Shown here piece by piece: positions 49,720 through 61,415 of a stretch of 64,000 nt of DNA. Both the position numbers and the translations under genes were made by a program. Each line of letters begins with the position of its first letter. The first letter of the stretch is position 1. Source of the stretch: Prorocentrum cordatum (taxonomy: Eukaryota > Sar > Dinophyceae > Prorocentrales > Prorocentraceae); NCBI GenBank assembly GCA_963575745.1, contig CAUYUJ010004585.1, positions 1-64,000 on the forward strand. The letters run 5' to 3'. Under the pieces are notes generated by a model that was given only the letters and a program-made list of their open reading frames with translations, was not told the origin of the DNA and searched no databases.

Positions 49720-52700
49720 CCCCCCAACCGGTCCACATTGCACTTTTTACATTGAAGTTCCCTACGCGGGATTCGCACCCTGTTTTTGGTAGGGTAAACT
49801 CTTCCTGCTCAAACTGTGCGGGTTTCTGAAGCGTGGGTCCTGCGCGAATCGTGGGGATGTCTCGAGCAATAACGCGATGTCCAAATAAATGATGAGAAGA
49901 AAAGCGAAAATGCGATTCCTGTTCGTCGAAGGCGCGGCGTCTAAGCGGCGAGAGCGCGATTCCTGCATGAATTGTATGAAAGCCCAGTGCGATGGCGCGA
50001 TTTTGAAATAAATGATGAGGGAATGGGGCCAACAACGCAGTCTGAAGACCAAGACTCTCCCTCGTGAAAAATCGAGCGCGAGTGCCGGGCGGAACACTTT
50101 AACTGGAAAACGCGAGGTTCACCAGAGGGGGGGTCAACAATAATTAGTCATGAGAGATACAATGTTTAATTATTTTGAAACTGTTCGCTGCTATCTGCGA
50201 GCGTGCTATTCAACACGATACCCGCCCTCGATATCCGCCCTCTTCGTCTTCGATCACATTCTCCGTGGGTGTATATCTTCCTTACCTGCCACGTATAATT
50301 GGTGCAGAGTTGTGGGCAATTAGCTTAGTAGTGCCACTGTTTTGCTTTTCGCTGGTGCGGATTGCCTCTGCCTCGCCGCCGACGGAAAAAGTAATTAATG
50401 CAGACCCGGAACACAAGGGAGAAAAGGGAGAAGAGAAACATCACGGGGGAAAAAGAAGGATGGAGCACGAGAGAGATTTGCAAAATGGGGGTTCGGAGCA
50501 GGAGCGCAGGCAGCAAAACCAGATGGACAGATTGGGAGGGTGGATCCTGACGCGCAGGTCGGGCGGGCGGGCCCAGACGACCAGGTCGAGCGGACGGGCC
50601 GCTAAAGCGCCAGTCCAACATGAATCGCAAGGAACTGTCGAGCGACAACGCGATTCTCGAGCAAATCGTTAGGAAATCCGAAGCGAGAGAATGATTCAAG
50701 AGTCTTGGAGGCACAGCGCTGCAATACATTGCGGGGAAGTCTCACGCGAGAGCGCGATTTTCCTGCATGCTTCGTGAGGAAGCCCGCACGAAAGCGTGAT
50801 TTGAAATTCATTGCCGGTAAATATCAAGCGGGAACCGTTGTTCGTGTAAGTCGCTCAATTGAAAATAAGAATAATAAGAAACCTAAGGTTTACCGAGCGG
50901 GGGAGATCAACAACGCATGAATCGCGAGGAAGTCTCGAACGACAGCGCGATTCCCGAGACAATCGTGAGGAAAGGTCAGACCGAGAGCGTGATCCCTGAG
51001 TGTCAAGGGCGCGGCGTCCGAATACATTGCAAGGGAGTCCCACGCGCCAGCGCGATTCTCGGATGACTTGGGAGGAAGGCTCGCGCGAGAGCGCGAGTTT
51101 GGGATAAGTTATGGCGATATGTGAGGCGGGAGCCGTTGCTGTTGTAGCCAGGAGGCCAGGGGCACAGTCTGAGCAGCAAGACGCTCCCTGATCAAAGACA
51201 GGCTGCGAGCCCCGAGGGGGTCACCCCAATTGAAAACGTGGATGGTCACTTCAAGAGTGAGAGAGCTCAATTAATTTAATGTTGCTCGCTCTGACTACAT
51301 GCCCGCGTGCCACCCAACGGCATATCCCAAATCCTCGATACCCGCCCTCTTCGTCTTCGATCGTACCCCCGTGGGGGCATATCTTTCTTACCCGCATCGT
51401 GTATGTCACGAAGTCCTCGTGGCAGGGGAGGAGAGGGCGGATAGAAGGAAAGGACAAGGGGGATGGAAGAGGGCGGAACACGAGGCGGAGTAGCAGGAGG
51501 GGGGCTAGGTGCCGAGAACACGTGGCAGAACCAGACGGGCAGATCGGGCGGGTAGACCCTAACGGGCGGGTCGGGAAGGCGAGCCCAGAAGCAAGGTCGA
51601 GCAGGCGGGTTGCTGAAGCGTGCGTCCTGCATGAATCGCGAGGAAGTCCCGAGCGATAGAGCGATTCCCAAGTATGTCACACGAAATCCAAAGCGACACC
51701 AACATTCCTAAGTGTAAAGGGCGCGGCATCTGGATAAGCTGCGAGGAGGTCGCACGCGAATTCGCGATTCCTGCACACTTTGTGTGGAACTCCCTTCGCA
51801 AGAGCCTGATTTCTCATTGCGTTGTGAAAAGATTCGGCGGGAGCCGTTGATGTTGTAACTCGGGGGCCAGCCCAACTTGGTGAGCACAGACTTGCCCTTG
51901 TGTAAAACAGGTCGCGAGCCCCGTGAAAAGTACTCTACTTGAAAAGCGCACTAATGACCGAAAAGGAGGGATGCACACTAAATCATATTTAAGCATGAAG
52001 AATTCAATATGTTTGAGACTGGTCGCTCTGACCTGCTCGCGTGCTACTCAACACGCATATCCGTAACCCTCCATACCAGCCCTCTTCGTATACGATCGTT
52101 TCCCCCTTGGGGGTATATCTTCCTTCCCTGCCACGCGCAATTGGTAACGGAAGCGCGGGGCTGGCGTGCGCCCGAGCGTGCCCTGCACGGGCTGCCGCGC
52201 GCAAGCTGTACAACTTCTAAAACATGGAAGGGGACGGAGAGGGGGAGGGAAAAGGATGAACCACGACAGGGGGCAGCAGGAGGGGGCTAGGAACAGAGAG
52301 CACGTGGCAGAACCAGACGGGTTGATCGGGCAGGTAGACTCTAACGGGCGGGTCGGGAAAGCTAGCGCTAGTGGCCAAGTCGAGCATGCGGGTTGTTCAA
52401 GCGTGCGTCTTGCATGGATTGCGAGCATGTCTCGGACGAGAACTCGATTTCCAAGCAAGTCGTGAAGAGGCCAGAACGAGAACGCGATTCCTGAGCGTCG
52501 AGGGCGCGGCGTCTGAATAAATTGCGAGACGGTCCCGCGCGAGAGCGCGATACTTGCATTCATTGCGAGGAGCTCCCGCGAGAGAGCGCGATTTTCACGT
52601 ACGTTGCACAAGTCGGATCAGGTGGGAACCTTTGTTGTTATCCTTCGGTACCCAACAGCCCAATGTGAACCCCAACACTTCCTCTTTCGCAAGAGATCAT

Positions 52701-52720
52701 GCGAGCCGCGAGCCTCCAGG
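49720..52720 (-). repeat. Complex repeat E: copies 7-11 (minus), head to tail
   Basis: Five minus-type copies lie in direct succession (about 49740-50150, 50150-50890, 50890-51270, 51270-51960 and 51960-52720), each with GGGCGCGGCGTC, the GAGAGCGCGATT sub-units and CGGGAGCCGTTG. Three also retain the GATACCCGCCCTCTTCGTCT segment. Confidence 0.8.
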
Positions 52721-52965
52721 GAAACACTTTAGAACACAATGCGTTCCGAAGGGGGAGCATCAGCACTAATAGTTCTTTGGAGGGCGGGCGCCGGACTCGG
52801 GAGGGGCGCGGCGCTCGGAGGGGAGCGCCGCGTGGGGTGCGGCCTGCAGCCGAGCGGTGCGCAGCCGCGGCATGCGCGCGTCCACGACCTCGGGGTGTGT
52901 GGGGTCGTTCCTCCTCCTCGTTCTTCGCTCCTCGCTCCTTGCTCGGTCCTCGGTCCTCGTTGCTC
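52721..52965. other. No gene seen
   Basis: GC-rich spacer with open frames on both strands and no motif. Confidence 0.4.
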
Positions 52966-53594
52966 GCTCCTCGTTCCCGTTCCTCCTCCTCCTCCTCCTC
53001 CTCATCCTTCTCCTCCTCCTCCACCTCCTGATATTCCTTCTCCTCCTCCTGCCCCTCCTCCTCCTCCTCCTCGTTTTCCTCGTCCTCTTCTTCCTCCTCC
53101 TCCTCCTCCTCCTCGTTATCCTCCTCCTCTTCCTCCTCTTCCTCCTCCTCCTCCTATTCCTCCCTCTCCTCCTCCTCCTCCTCCTCTTCCTCCTCCTCCT
53201 CCTCCTCCTCCTCCTCCTCCTCCCTCCTCTCTTCTCCCCCCTCCTCTTCTCCTCCTTTCCTCCTCCTCCTCCTTCTCCTCCTCCCCCTAGGCCCTAGTCC
53301 CCGTCCGCCTCTCCTTCTCCTTCTCCTTCTCCTTCTCCTCCTCCTCTCCTCCTCCTCCTCCTCCTCCTCCTCCTCTTTCCCCTCCCCCCCCTCCTCCTCC
53401 TCCTCCTCCTCCTCCTCCTCCTCCTCCTCCTCCTCCTCCTCCTCCTCCTCCTCCTCCTCCTCCTCGTCCTCGTCCTCCTCCTCCTCCTCCTCCACCTCCT
53501 CCTCCTCCTCCTCCTCCTCCTCTTCCCCCTCCCCCTCCTCTTCCTCCTCCTCCTCCTCCTCTTCCTCCTCCTCCTCCTCCTCTTGTTCTTCCTC
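52966..53594. repeat. (CCT)n tract, 630 bp (longest in window)
   Basis: CCT triplets broken by TTC, GTT and short CTAGGCCCTAG; the Glu- and Arg-rich minus frames are artefacts. Confidence 0.95.
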
Positions 53595-53901
53595 GTGGCC
53601 AGGACCCCCTTGTGGGCCTCCGCCCCCGTGGAACAGGGGAGCCCCCGGGCCATGGGGTTAATTAGGGTTCGACGTCTTGACGCGGCCACAGACTGGGCTA
53701 GTCCCTTGTGAGGGACCGAGTCCAAAGCACTCCAGCCGAGACGTCGCACATTCTGCTGGGCACGCCTCCCAGAGCAGGCAAGTCACGCGGCGCAGAAGTG
53801 GCGGAAGAAGGAAGAAAAACGCGCCAGGAAACAACTGGGAGGTGGAAGATACGGATGCACGGCCAAGGGCCCTGCGCCGCCGGCACCCCCGTTGCTAGAC
53901 A
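53595..53901. other. No gene seen
   Basis: Open on both strands, no motif. Confidence 0.35.
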
Positions 53902-54047
53902 GTCGAGTTCCGCTACTCGCGAAGTAGCTACATGCAGGAGGACTGGATCCACCGATGGAGATTTGCGATCCACTACATCGAGACAGACGCTTGTTTTCAG
54001 GACCTTCTGCGAGCAGGCACTTTGCGACCAGTGGAACGCGCTCGATG
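53902..54047. mobile_element. Inverted-repeat element B, copy 3
   Basis: The left end GTCGAGTTCCGCTACTCGCG and right end CCAGTGGAACGCGCTCGAT are imperfect inverted repeats. The interior GATCCACTACATCGAGACAG resembles copy 1 (GATCCACGGTCCTCTACATC). Confidence 0.7.
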
Positions 54048-54404
54048 AGTCACGCCCATGCCCGCGCGCCCGCCGGAGGACGAGAAAGGAAAGGGCTGGG
54101 GGAGGGGAGGAGGAGAGAGCCCAGGCTAGAGGCAGCGCCCGCGGCGTTGGCGCAGTCAGATCAGCCCGGCAGCCCGGTCTCGTGGCAGGGCCCGCTGGGC
54201 GTGGGCCGCACAGCTCACGACCATATAAGCTCCCGTGAGCTCACGGGGCTGGCGGTCGGCCGGCAGGGCAGGGCACGCACTTGCCGGGGGCACCGCTGCC
54301 CGGCCTCCCCGCCGAGCCGACCGTGGGACTCCCCCACAAACGGCGTCGTGCGATCCTCCGGGAACCTGATGTGTTTCTGGCGCTCGCCCCCCTGGCGGTG
54401 AACC
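54048..54404. other. No gene seen
   Basis: GC-rich, no motif. Confidence 0.35.
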
Positions 54405-54515
54405 TACAACCCACCATCACTACTAAGGTTTGGGGGTCCGAACGGTGAGGCACCAGGTTGCGGAGCCGATGGGTCACCCATCGGCCCCCGAACCTTAATA
54501 GTGATGGTGTTTCCG
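54405..54515. mobile_element. Short inverted-repeat element Q
   Basis: ACCATCACTACTAAGGTTTG at the left pairs with AACCTTAATAGTGATGGT at the right. The centre contains the palindrome CCGATGGGTCACCCATCGG. About 110 bp, non-coding, MITE-like. Confidence 0.75.
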
Positions 54516-55025
54516 CGAAGTTCCCGCCAAGCCGGTCTCGCCAAGCCGGCGCGCCGCCGCCAGCGCCGCCTCCGCGGCTGCCGGACCTACGCCGAAGCCG
54601 GCGCCGCCGCCGCCAGCGCCACGTCTGCGGCTGCTGGTTCGACGCGTCGATCCAATGCCGGCCAGCCAGCCCCGTCGGTGCTCGACGTCGAGGACCGCGC
54701 GCTCGAGGAGGTCCGCGTCCGGCGGGTCCGCAGGCGCAATCCCACGCTGGCGCCCGCTGCTCTGTCGGTGGCTCTTGGTGCGGCCAGCGCCGAACCAGGC
54801 CAGCCTCCCCTGTTTTCGAGGCTGCCGCAGCGGCGTTCCACTCGCCGCCCAGCGTGCAGAAAGCCGCGAACGTGCCTCGCTCGTGCAGCAGCTGTCCGCA
54901 AGGCACGCCGCGGGCACCTCGGGCGGCAGAGCGGCTCTCGTGTGTCTGCGCGGCAATCTGGAGCTCTGCCAGTGAGTACAAAACGACGCGGCCCAGAGCG
55001 CGTAAGATCTCGCTCGGAACGAGCG
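54516..55025. other. Possible coding fragment, strand unresolved
   Basis: The minus strand (54590-55000) contains ERGTFAAFCTLGGEWNAAAA; the plus strand has PSVLDVEDRALEEVRVRRV in the same interval. Either could be the true frame. There is no motif, and both run into (CCT)n at 55026. Confidence 0.25.
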
Positions 55026-55170
55026 GGTTCCTCCTCCTCCTCCTCCTCCTCCTCCTCCTCCTCCTCCTCCTCCTATTCCTCCTCCTCCTCATCCTCCTGC
55101 TCATCCGCCTCCGCCTCCTCCTCCTCCTCCTCCTTCTCCTCCTCGTTTTCCTCCTCCTCCCCTTCCGTCC
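55026..55170. repeat. (CCT)n tract
   Basis: CCT run with CATCCTG and GTTTT interruptions. Confidence 0.9.
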
Positions 55171-55449
55171 CTCCTCGTCCGTCCCTCCGTCTCTCTATCT
55201 CATCCTCCCTCCTCCCTCCCACGCTGCTTCCCTCCTGGGTGGGCGTCGCCGCGGCGGTGGGCAGAGGGGGTGGGCGGGCGGGGGGGCGGGAAGGGGGGGG
55301 GGGAGTTCGACCCACTCCGATATGCAACCGCCGAGGGATATATTTTCCAGCTGCCCTGGGGCATGCGTCCCCGATGGTGGAAAGCATGGTTTTCTACAGT
55401 TCTTCGTCCACTGTGGGGGGGGGGGGGGAGGAGAGGCTGGCTGGCTACT

Positions 55450-55682
55450 AGAGGCCTCCTAGATGGGGTCCGAGTATATGGGGTCGAAAGATCGCATCGC
55501 ATCGCCAATGCATCGCCAATACATCGGCGATGCATCGGCGATGCATCGGCGACGTCGGCGATGCATCGGCGACGTCGGCGTGGGGAAACACGGTCTCCAC
55601 ATCGAGCCGCTTCGTCGATGCATCGGCGATGCGGCGGGATCCTCCGACCCCATCTGCTCGGACCCCATGTAGGAGGCCTAGA
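55450..55682. mobile_element. Inverted-repeat element C, copy 2
   Basis: GAGGCCTCCTAGATGGGGTC at the left, CGGACCCCATGTAGGAGGCC at the right; the interior is a GCATCGGCGATGCATCGGCG lattice around GTGGGGAAACACGGTC. Same family as 14191-14420 and 61093-61330. Confidence 0.85.
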
Positions 55683-56645
55683 GCTACGGCGCTGAGGCGG
55701 TCAACGCGCCAAAACGCATGATCAAATACTCGAATGAATTGCAAAACCCGTGAGACAGGGAAGCGATCGCATTGCGCTTCACATCCAAACCGCTGCCCGT
55801 AATGCCGAATGGCACGCGTCTGGCCGGGCTCCAAAGCCGTCATAAACCAGCGTGGGCGAAAAGCCGGTCCCCGGGAAGAGGTCGAGCCCTCTGGGCAGCC
55901 ACATGTTCAACAACACGACATGTTTTGTTTTCGGATGCTTGGGTAGGAAGAAAGCAAGTCGCACCACATCGATGCCCATCAACTGCAACCACGATCAACA
56001 AGAGCAGCAAAAGAGTCAACACGGGAAGCAAGAGAGAGAGAGAGAGAGAGAGAACGAGAGAGAACGAGAGAGAACGAGAGAGAACGAGAGAGGGATAGAG
56101 GAAGAGAAACAGGGATATGCAACAACTAAAAGAGACATATGCGTAGCGATTATATATATATGGATACACGCCTGCCTATCGATAGGAAAGGACAGGAGAC
56201 GGAATGCTTCTCCGCCTCCTCCTGATCGTCATCATCGTGATCCTCATGTGTCATCATCCTCAGCCTCATCACGCTTCCTCAGAAAGGGGGTGAGAGGAAT
56301 TGCGGGTGAAAGAGAGGGCACAAGGAATGACGAGGGATGAGGGGCACGGGATGGAATGGACAAAGAGGGGTGGGGAAGGAACACGGGAGACGGGAAGACA
56401 AGGAGGAAGGACCGGCAAGGGGAAATAGAGCCAGAGGACTTCGGAGCGAAAGAGGACAACACAGCATTTAGAAATCAGCCGCCGCCCCCCCCTCCCCTGC
56501 GGGGCGATCAGGCTGAACGGCCTAGGTGGCAGCATCCGAAAAGCTTGGCTTTCACTGGCAAGCAACGTGGCAATCTCCTTAAGAGCTTGGCAAACGAGAT
56601 GATCGCCTCTAAGAGCACAGAGGTGTTTTCGGGCTCATGCTGTGA
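55683..56645. other. No gene; (GA)n run and partial repeat L
   Basis: A partial repeat L is at 55853-55935. (GA)n with AACGAGAGAG units is at 56030-56097. No motif in the open frames. Confidence 0.45.
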
Positions 56646-57598
56646 CTATATAAGTATCCAAGAACGCGCGCGATCCCACGCGGCCAGAAAGCGGCGTTTC
56701 GCTGCGCAAGAACGGGGCTCCCTCAGCTGATGGCTGGCTAGGGCAAACGCAGTGGCGACCAGTCCACAAGAAACCTTCCACCAACACCCCGACCCTAAGC
56801 CACCAGGACGTCCATGGATGTTTAGTGTGGGAACGTCACGCCTCCCGTGGCAAAACCATCGAAAGACAAGCCCCCCCCGCTGCTTCCCCCCGCCCGCAGA
56901 CGGCTGAGGAGCGCCAGGAGGACCGCGTCCAGTCGGCGAGCTCCTCGGAGCGGGAGGCAGGGCGACCAGCCTGCGAAGCTCGACGAGGCCGAGCGTCATC
57001 AGGGCGGCGTGGGCGTCGGCGCCGAACACCACAAACTGCGAGGCGGCGAAGCGCGCGACCAGGTCGCGCCGTTCCGCCTCCGAGCCCGCGGCAGGCGGGG
57101 CCGCAGCATCCGCCGCCTCGGCAAGCACCAGGCCGCCGGCCCAGCTGTCATCCATCACATCGTCGTCGTCGTCCTCGGCCGTAGCCTGCGGCGTCGGCGC
57201 GGCCAGGGCCGCGCGGTCGCCAGCAAGCGCAACTTCTTCGCCAGCGCCATCCCGCCGCCGCGCCGCGAGGCGCTGGCGGCGTCGTCGCCGCCGCTCCACC
57301 CAGGCCGCGGAGCGGGCCTTGGGAGCGGCAGCGCCCTCCGTTGCATGGGCCGCGGCAGCGGCCGTGGGCGACGGCGCGGAGGCGGGCGGCTCCTCTCGGC
57401 GCGCGAAGAGCGCTGCAGAGATCGCCGACCGCGCCACGGCCGCGACCGTACGGCGCGGCGCGCGACCCTGCACGGCTGCCCGAACTGCCGCCTCGACGAG
57501 GACAGCGGCGTCGGCAGCCCCTCTAGGCGCCTCCGGCCCCGACGCGGACGCAGGGGCGGAGAAACGACGGCGCCGTGCGACCGCTTGAGCCACAAGAA
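56646..57598 (-). pseudogene. Ala/Arg-rich coding fragment abutting (GGA)n
   Basis: The minus frame emerges from the (GGA)n tract at 57601 and stays open to 56646. It has Ala/Arg-rich helices (VAAVARSAISAALFARREE), an acidic DDDDDVMDDSW patch, and FVVFGADAHAALMTLGLVEL, then a less convincing tail. Its upstream part is lost in the repeat. I do not recognise the family. Ala richness partly reflects GC content, but the acidic and hydrophobic patches are specific enough to suggest a real exon or a transposon gag-like fragment. Confidence 0.4.
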
Positions 57599-57600
57599 AG

Positions 57601-57690
57601 CAAGGAGGAGGAGGAGGAGGAGGAGGAGAGGAGGAGGAGGAGGAGGAGGAGGAGGAGGAGGAGGAGGAGGAGGAGGAGGAGGAGGGGGGG
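57601..57690. repeat. (GGA)n tract
   Basis: Nearly pure GGA. Confidence 0.95.
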
Positions 57691-58171
57691 AGGCGAGCCC
57701 TAGCTAGAAACAGAGGGTTCGCGCTCCCGAGGGCCCCCTGGTGACAAACATAGGCCCGCGCGCCAGGAATCACTACCCCGTGCACGTGAAGCATGACTCC
57801 GCACTGCCGAGGCCACGATCCCTTGCAAAAGGAACAACAGCCGGGTGTCCGCACTCCGAGGCCACGACGCACTGCAGTTCGCAGAGCAGATGGATCTGCG
57901 CATCCGAGCCCACGCTCATCCGCAACGGCAACATCAGGGATCCGCGCTCCCCAAGACACGATCATTCGAAACCCAAAGACACATATCCTGGGTATCGTTT
58001 AACCGACCCCTATCTCCATGACGGTGGCCTGGGCCCCAATGGCCGATTGACCCCCTAGACGGGGATGTAGACAGTTCCCTTCGGGTTTCAAGATGTGTGT
58101 CCCCAACTGGGGCGCAAGGATGCTGGAAGTCTGGATGGGGATGGGGATGGGGATGGGGATTGGGCACGGTT
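57691..58171. other. No gene seen
   Basis: A short GGGGAT repeat at 58137-58160; otherwise nothing recognised. Confidence 0.4.
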
Positions 58172-58403
58172 AAACTTGAGCAGGGACCGACCGTCCCGGC
58201 ATTTCTTTAGTCCTGCCACGAAATGTTCTTGGAATGTTCGAATAACAAAAACAATGTTCTTAGAACATAAACCCGATGTGATAAAACAAGACAGTCCCAA
58301 CCAGAAATGTTCTAAGAACATGTCGTGGGAACCAGAAGAGGTTCTTAAAACATTGTTTGGTAGGGCTATAGGCGAGCCAGGACGCTTCGCCACTGCTTGA
58401 TAA
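58172..58403. repeat. Dispersed repeat I, copy 2
   Basis: Starts GAGCAGGGACCGACCGTCCC and ends TTCGCCACTGCTTGAT, as in copy 1 at 10794-11030, with the palindromic ATGTTCTTAGAACAT and TGTTCTAAGAACA blocks. Confidence 0.85.
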
Positions 58404-58567
58404 ACGATACCGACATCCGATACCAGGGTCTGTGGTGAACAGTGATGGGGCCCGCGGTCCGAAACCTCCAGCAAGCCGCGCAGCGCAGCCAGCCACGCGG
58501 CGCGGGCCGTCAGGCCGGCGAGCCACCCGGCCGAGCTGCCGGCCTGACAGCCCATGAGGCAGTCGAC
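58404..58567. other. No gene seen
   Basis: GC-rich spacer. Confidence 0.4.
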
Positions 58568-58656
58568 CCTCCCTCCTCCTCCCTCCTCCCTCCTCCTCCC
58601 TCCTCCCTCCTCCTCCCTCCTCCCTCCTCCCTCCTCGCTCCTCCCTCCTCCCTCCC
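58568..58656. repeat. (CCTCCTCCCT)n tract
   Basis: Decamer-like CCT/CCCT repeat. Confidence 0.9.
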
Positions 58657-59102
58657 GATCGATCCAGGCACGCTGGCAATCAGAGAAGGGGGTGCGGCGG
58701 CGGATGGCGAAGCCCACTATATAGAATAGCAGGAGAGCAAAGAAGCCTCGGACCCGACGTCACCCCTGAGCTGCCAGACTGAAGCGCGTTTGGTCCAAGT
58801 GGCCGCAAGGGCCCCCCCCCCAATGAAGGGACCCTGCTGGCCATGCCAGACGGAGCGGCTGGTGATGCGCCGCCGACGCCCTCGATGAAGAATAGACGGA
58901 TGACGAGGGCGGCAGCGAAGGCCTCCCAGAACATCTGCTTGCGCTTCTCGAACGGCCCTATGGCCACCATGTCGGTTGCCTCCTGCGAGTAGGTGTCGCC
59001 GCTACCTCGGGGCTCCGCCCACCGCGCCGCCCACTGACTGCACCCGCTCGGCCGAAGAGGGCGGATGGGTCAAGGGAATCCTCCCTCCTCCCTCCCTCCA
59101 TC
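58657..59102. other. No gene seen
   Basis: A minus frame 58680-58970 (AFAAALVIRLFFIEGVGG) has a short hydrophobic segment but no family signal. Confidence 0.3.
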
Positions 59103-59857
59103 CTGCCTTCCTCCCTCCCTCCCTCCTCCTCCTCCTCCTCCTCCCACCGCCTCCCCCTCCCCCTCCAATCCCTCTTCGCTACAACAAAACATCTCATTCG
59201 TGACGCACACATAGGCGTGCCCATAGGCTGGGAGGCTGGGCCGAGCGTTTCGCTTGAGATTGTACATCATACATTCGCATGAAACGAAAACCACTCAAAC
59301 ATCCACCTCAAGGATGGAGGCTGGCTCGACTTCGCAACATGGCTCTCGCCTTAGCACCGCGCGCATTTGTCCGGGAACCTGCAACAACCTCAAGGATGGA
59401 GGATAACTCGTTTTCGCATTGCGGCTCTCACCCTAACGCAGGGCGCATTCGCTTGAAAGACTTGCATATGTTGTGAGAAAGAAGGAGGGCGACACGCCAA
59501 CAAGGAGGGGCTCTCGCTTGATGCTTCCTCAAAGTCTTGCTGCGTGGATGGGGGACGGTTTCTTTTCAGAGAGGGGCTCTGGCTTGAAACTTCCTCAAAA
59601 TTAAATGACCAGACGGGCCGGTTCAATTTCAAAACCGGTTATCGCTCGACCCCTCGCTTCACTTTATGATCACACCTTGCTACAATTCGCTATACTCATG
59701 CAAGGTACTTCCAATTCAACTGAGGCATCTTGCCTGAACGGCAGGTCCACATGATGCTCGTGTGTCAAGTGAACGATTCCTGCATGAGACTTGGGCGGCA
59801 CAGCGTATTTCAGCATCGTTGGCACATGCAGGCCTTACCCCGGTCCTCCTCCGCCAA
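59103..59857 (+). repeat. Dispersed element D, copy 3 (diverged)
   Basis: It begins with CCT (59103-59165), has two or three ~83-bp units (GGCTCTCGCCTTAGCACC at 59343, GGCTCTCACCCTAACGC near 59423), and a tail ending CATCGTTGGCACATGCAGG and CCGGTCCTCC before (CCT)n. It is the most diverged of the three. Confidence 0.65.
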
Positions 59858-60122
59858 TTCTTCCCTTCTGGTCCCCCTCCTCCTCCTCCTCCTCCTCCTC
59901 CTCCTCCTCCTCCTCCTCCTCCTCCTCCTCCTCCTCCTCCTCCTCCTCCCCCTTCTCCTCCTCCTCCTCCTCCTCATCATCCTCCTCTTCTTTCTTCCCC
60001 TCCCCCTCTCTCTCCCCCTCCCCCTCACCCCTCCTGCTCCTCCTCTTCCTCCTCCTCCTCCTCCTCCTCCTCCTCCCTCCTCCTCCTCCTCCTCCTCCTC
60101 CTCCCCATCCTCCTGCCTCCTG
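59858..60122. repeat. (CCT)n tract, 265 bp
   Basis: CCT with CATCATCC and CCCCT interruptions. Confidence 0.95.
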
Positions 60123-60538
60123 CCTCCATCATCGGGTCGAGCCCCTGCGGGCGGGAGGGGCCTGGTGGCGCCCCACTCTCCCCTGCCCTCCTCGCGTCGT
60201 GACGGTGTCACGACGAAGCGTTTGTTTTTGTTCGTTTAAAAAAGAAATGAATATATACAAATATAGAGAGAGGGGGTCACGACGGAGCGTATTGGCCGCG
60301 TTAGGCCTCGAGGGGCCCCAGCCGGGCCTCGGAATCGCCAACCGGCGACTTGGGCTGAAGAGCCGGTCCCAGGGGAGGGGCCCAGACCTCTGGGGAGCTG
60401 CCCCCCGCTTACGGGCGCAGCCCAAAATGGAGCCGCGCTTCACCTGGGGACACTGCGAGCCGCATCGCCCAAACTTTCTGCAGCCTCGCAGCGCGTCAGC
60501 TTGCGACGCGGCGCAGGCTCCTGAGGGATCTCGCAACC

Positions 60539-60877
60539 ATGCAGCACCCAGGTATCGAAGCCGCGCTCGTCTTGGACGTGGCTCAGCAACCCGCGCAAGC
60601 CCTCCAGCTGCCAGTGCCCTACGCCGCTGCCCCTGCCTTCCGCCCCGTCGAGGAGAGGTGCCCCTTCGGCGACTCCGTCAAGGCGCGTCTCACCGCGGGG
60701 CCCTTGGCTGCGGCTGACCGCGACAACGCCGACGGATTGCTCGCGGTTGCCAGCCGTCTTTTTCTGGTCGCAAGCAAAACGGGCGATCGATCGCACGAGG
60801 GTGCCCCGGACTGCGCGCGAGCTCACATCATGTTCTTTGCCGCCCCGATACACAACACGCAACCCGTCGCGTTGTGA
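60539..60877 (+). CDS. Small unrecognised protein, 112 codons
   Basis: ATG at 60539 (MQHPGIEAALVLDVAQQPAQ) to TGA at 60877. The middle reads AAPAFRPVEERCPFGDSVK and then DNADGLLAVASRLFLVAS, with a good mix of residue types; no homopolymer. There is no known domain, signal peptide or membrane span. The opposite strand is also open. No leader relic or repeated copy is seen nearby, so it may be a real exon or a GC-rich chance frame. Confidence 0.35.
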   Translation: MQHPGIEAALVLDVAQQPAQALQLPVPYAAAPAFRPVEERCPFGDSVKARLTAGPLAAADRDNADGLLAVASRLFLVASKTGDRSHEGAPDCARAHIMFFAAPIHNTQPVAL

Positions 60878-61092
60878 CACGGAGGTCGACACGCAAATTG
60901 AAAAAGTACGTCTGGCGCGGCACGGTCGCCATACCGTGGGCCAACACGTGGAGCCACCACGCGACATGTTAACACGGACGTTTTGAACACGGTACGTGTT
61001 GCCTTTCAGAACGAGCGTATCGGGGCAGCTTAGACTATGCCCATTAATTACGCACACGGTTCCCACCACGACGATGACCTGGAGAGCGAACT

Positions 61093-61330
61093 GGAGGCCT
61101 CCTTGATGGGGTCGGAGAAATGGGGTCGGAGGATCGCGCCGCATCGCCGATACATCGGCGATACATCAGCGATGTATCGACCATGCCCTGGCGACGTCGG
61201 CGATGCATCGGCGACGTCGGCGTGGAGAAAAATTGGGCCCCACATCGAGCCGCATCGCCGATGCATCGCAGATGCATCGGCGATGCATCGACGATGCGGT
61301 GCGATCCTCCGACCCCATCTGGGAGGCCTA
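61093..61330. mobile_element. Inverted-repeat element C, copy 3
   Basis: GGAGGCCTCCTTGATGGGGT at the left and CCGACCCCATCTGGGAGGCC at the right, with the GCATCGGCGATGC lattice and GCGTGGAGAAAAATTGGG core. Confidence 0.85.
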
Positions 61331-61415
61331 GACGAACGTCAGCCGGGGCGGCCACTCTCGCCCGCACCTTTCGGGTCGGGCGAAATGGGGGGATAGCAAA
61401 GGGGGGGGGGGAGAA

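Noticed and set aside
60350-60420. Conserved GAGCCGGTCCCAGGGGAGGG as a gene segment
   Set aside because: It matches repeat L, seen in at least five places in different contexts and frames.
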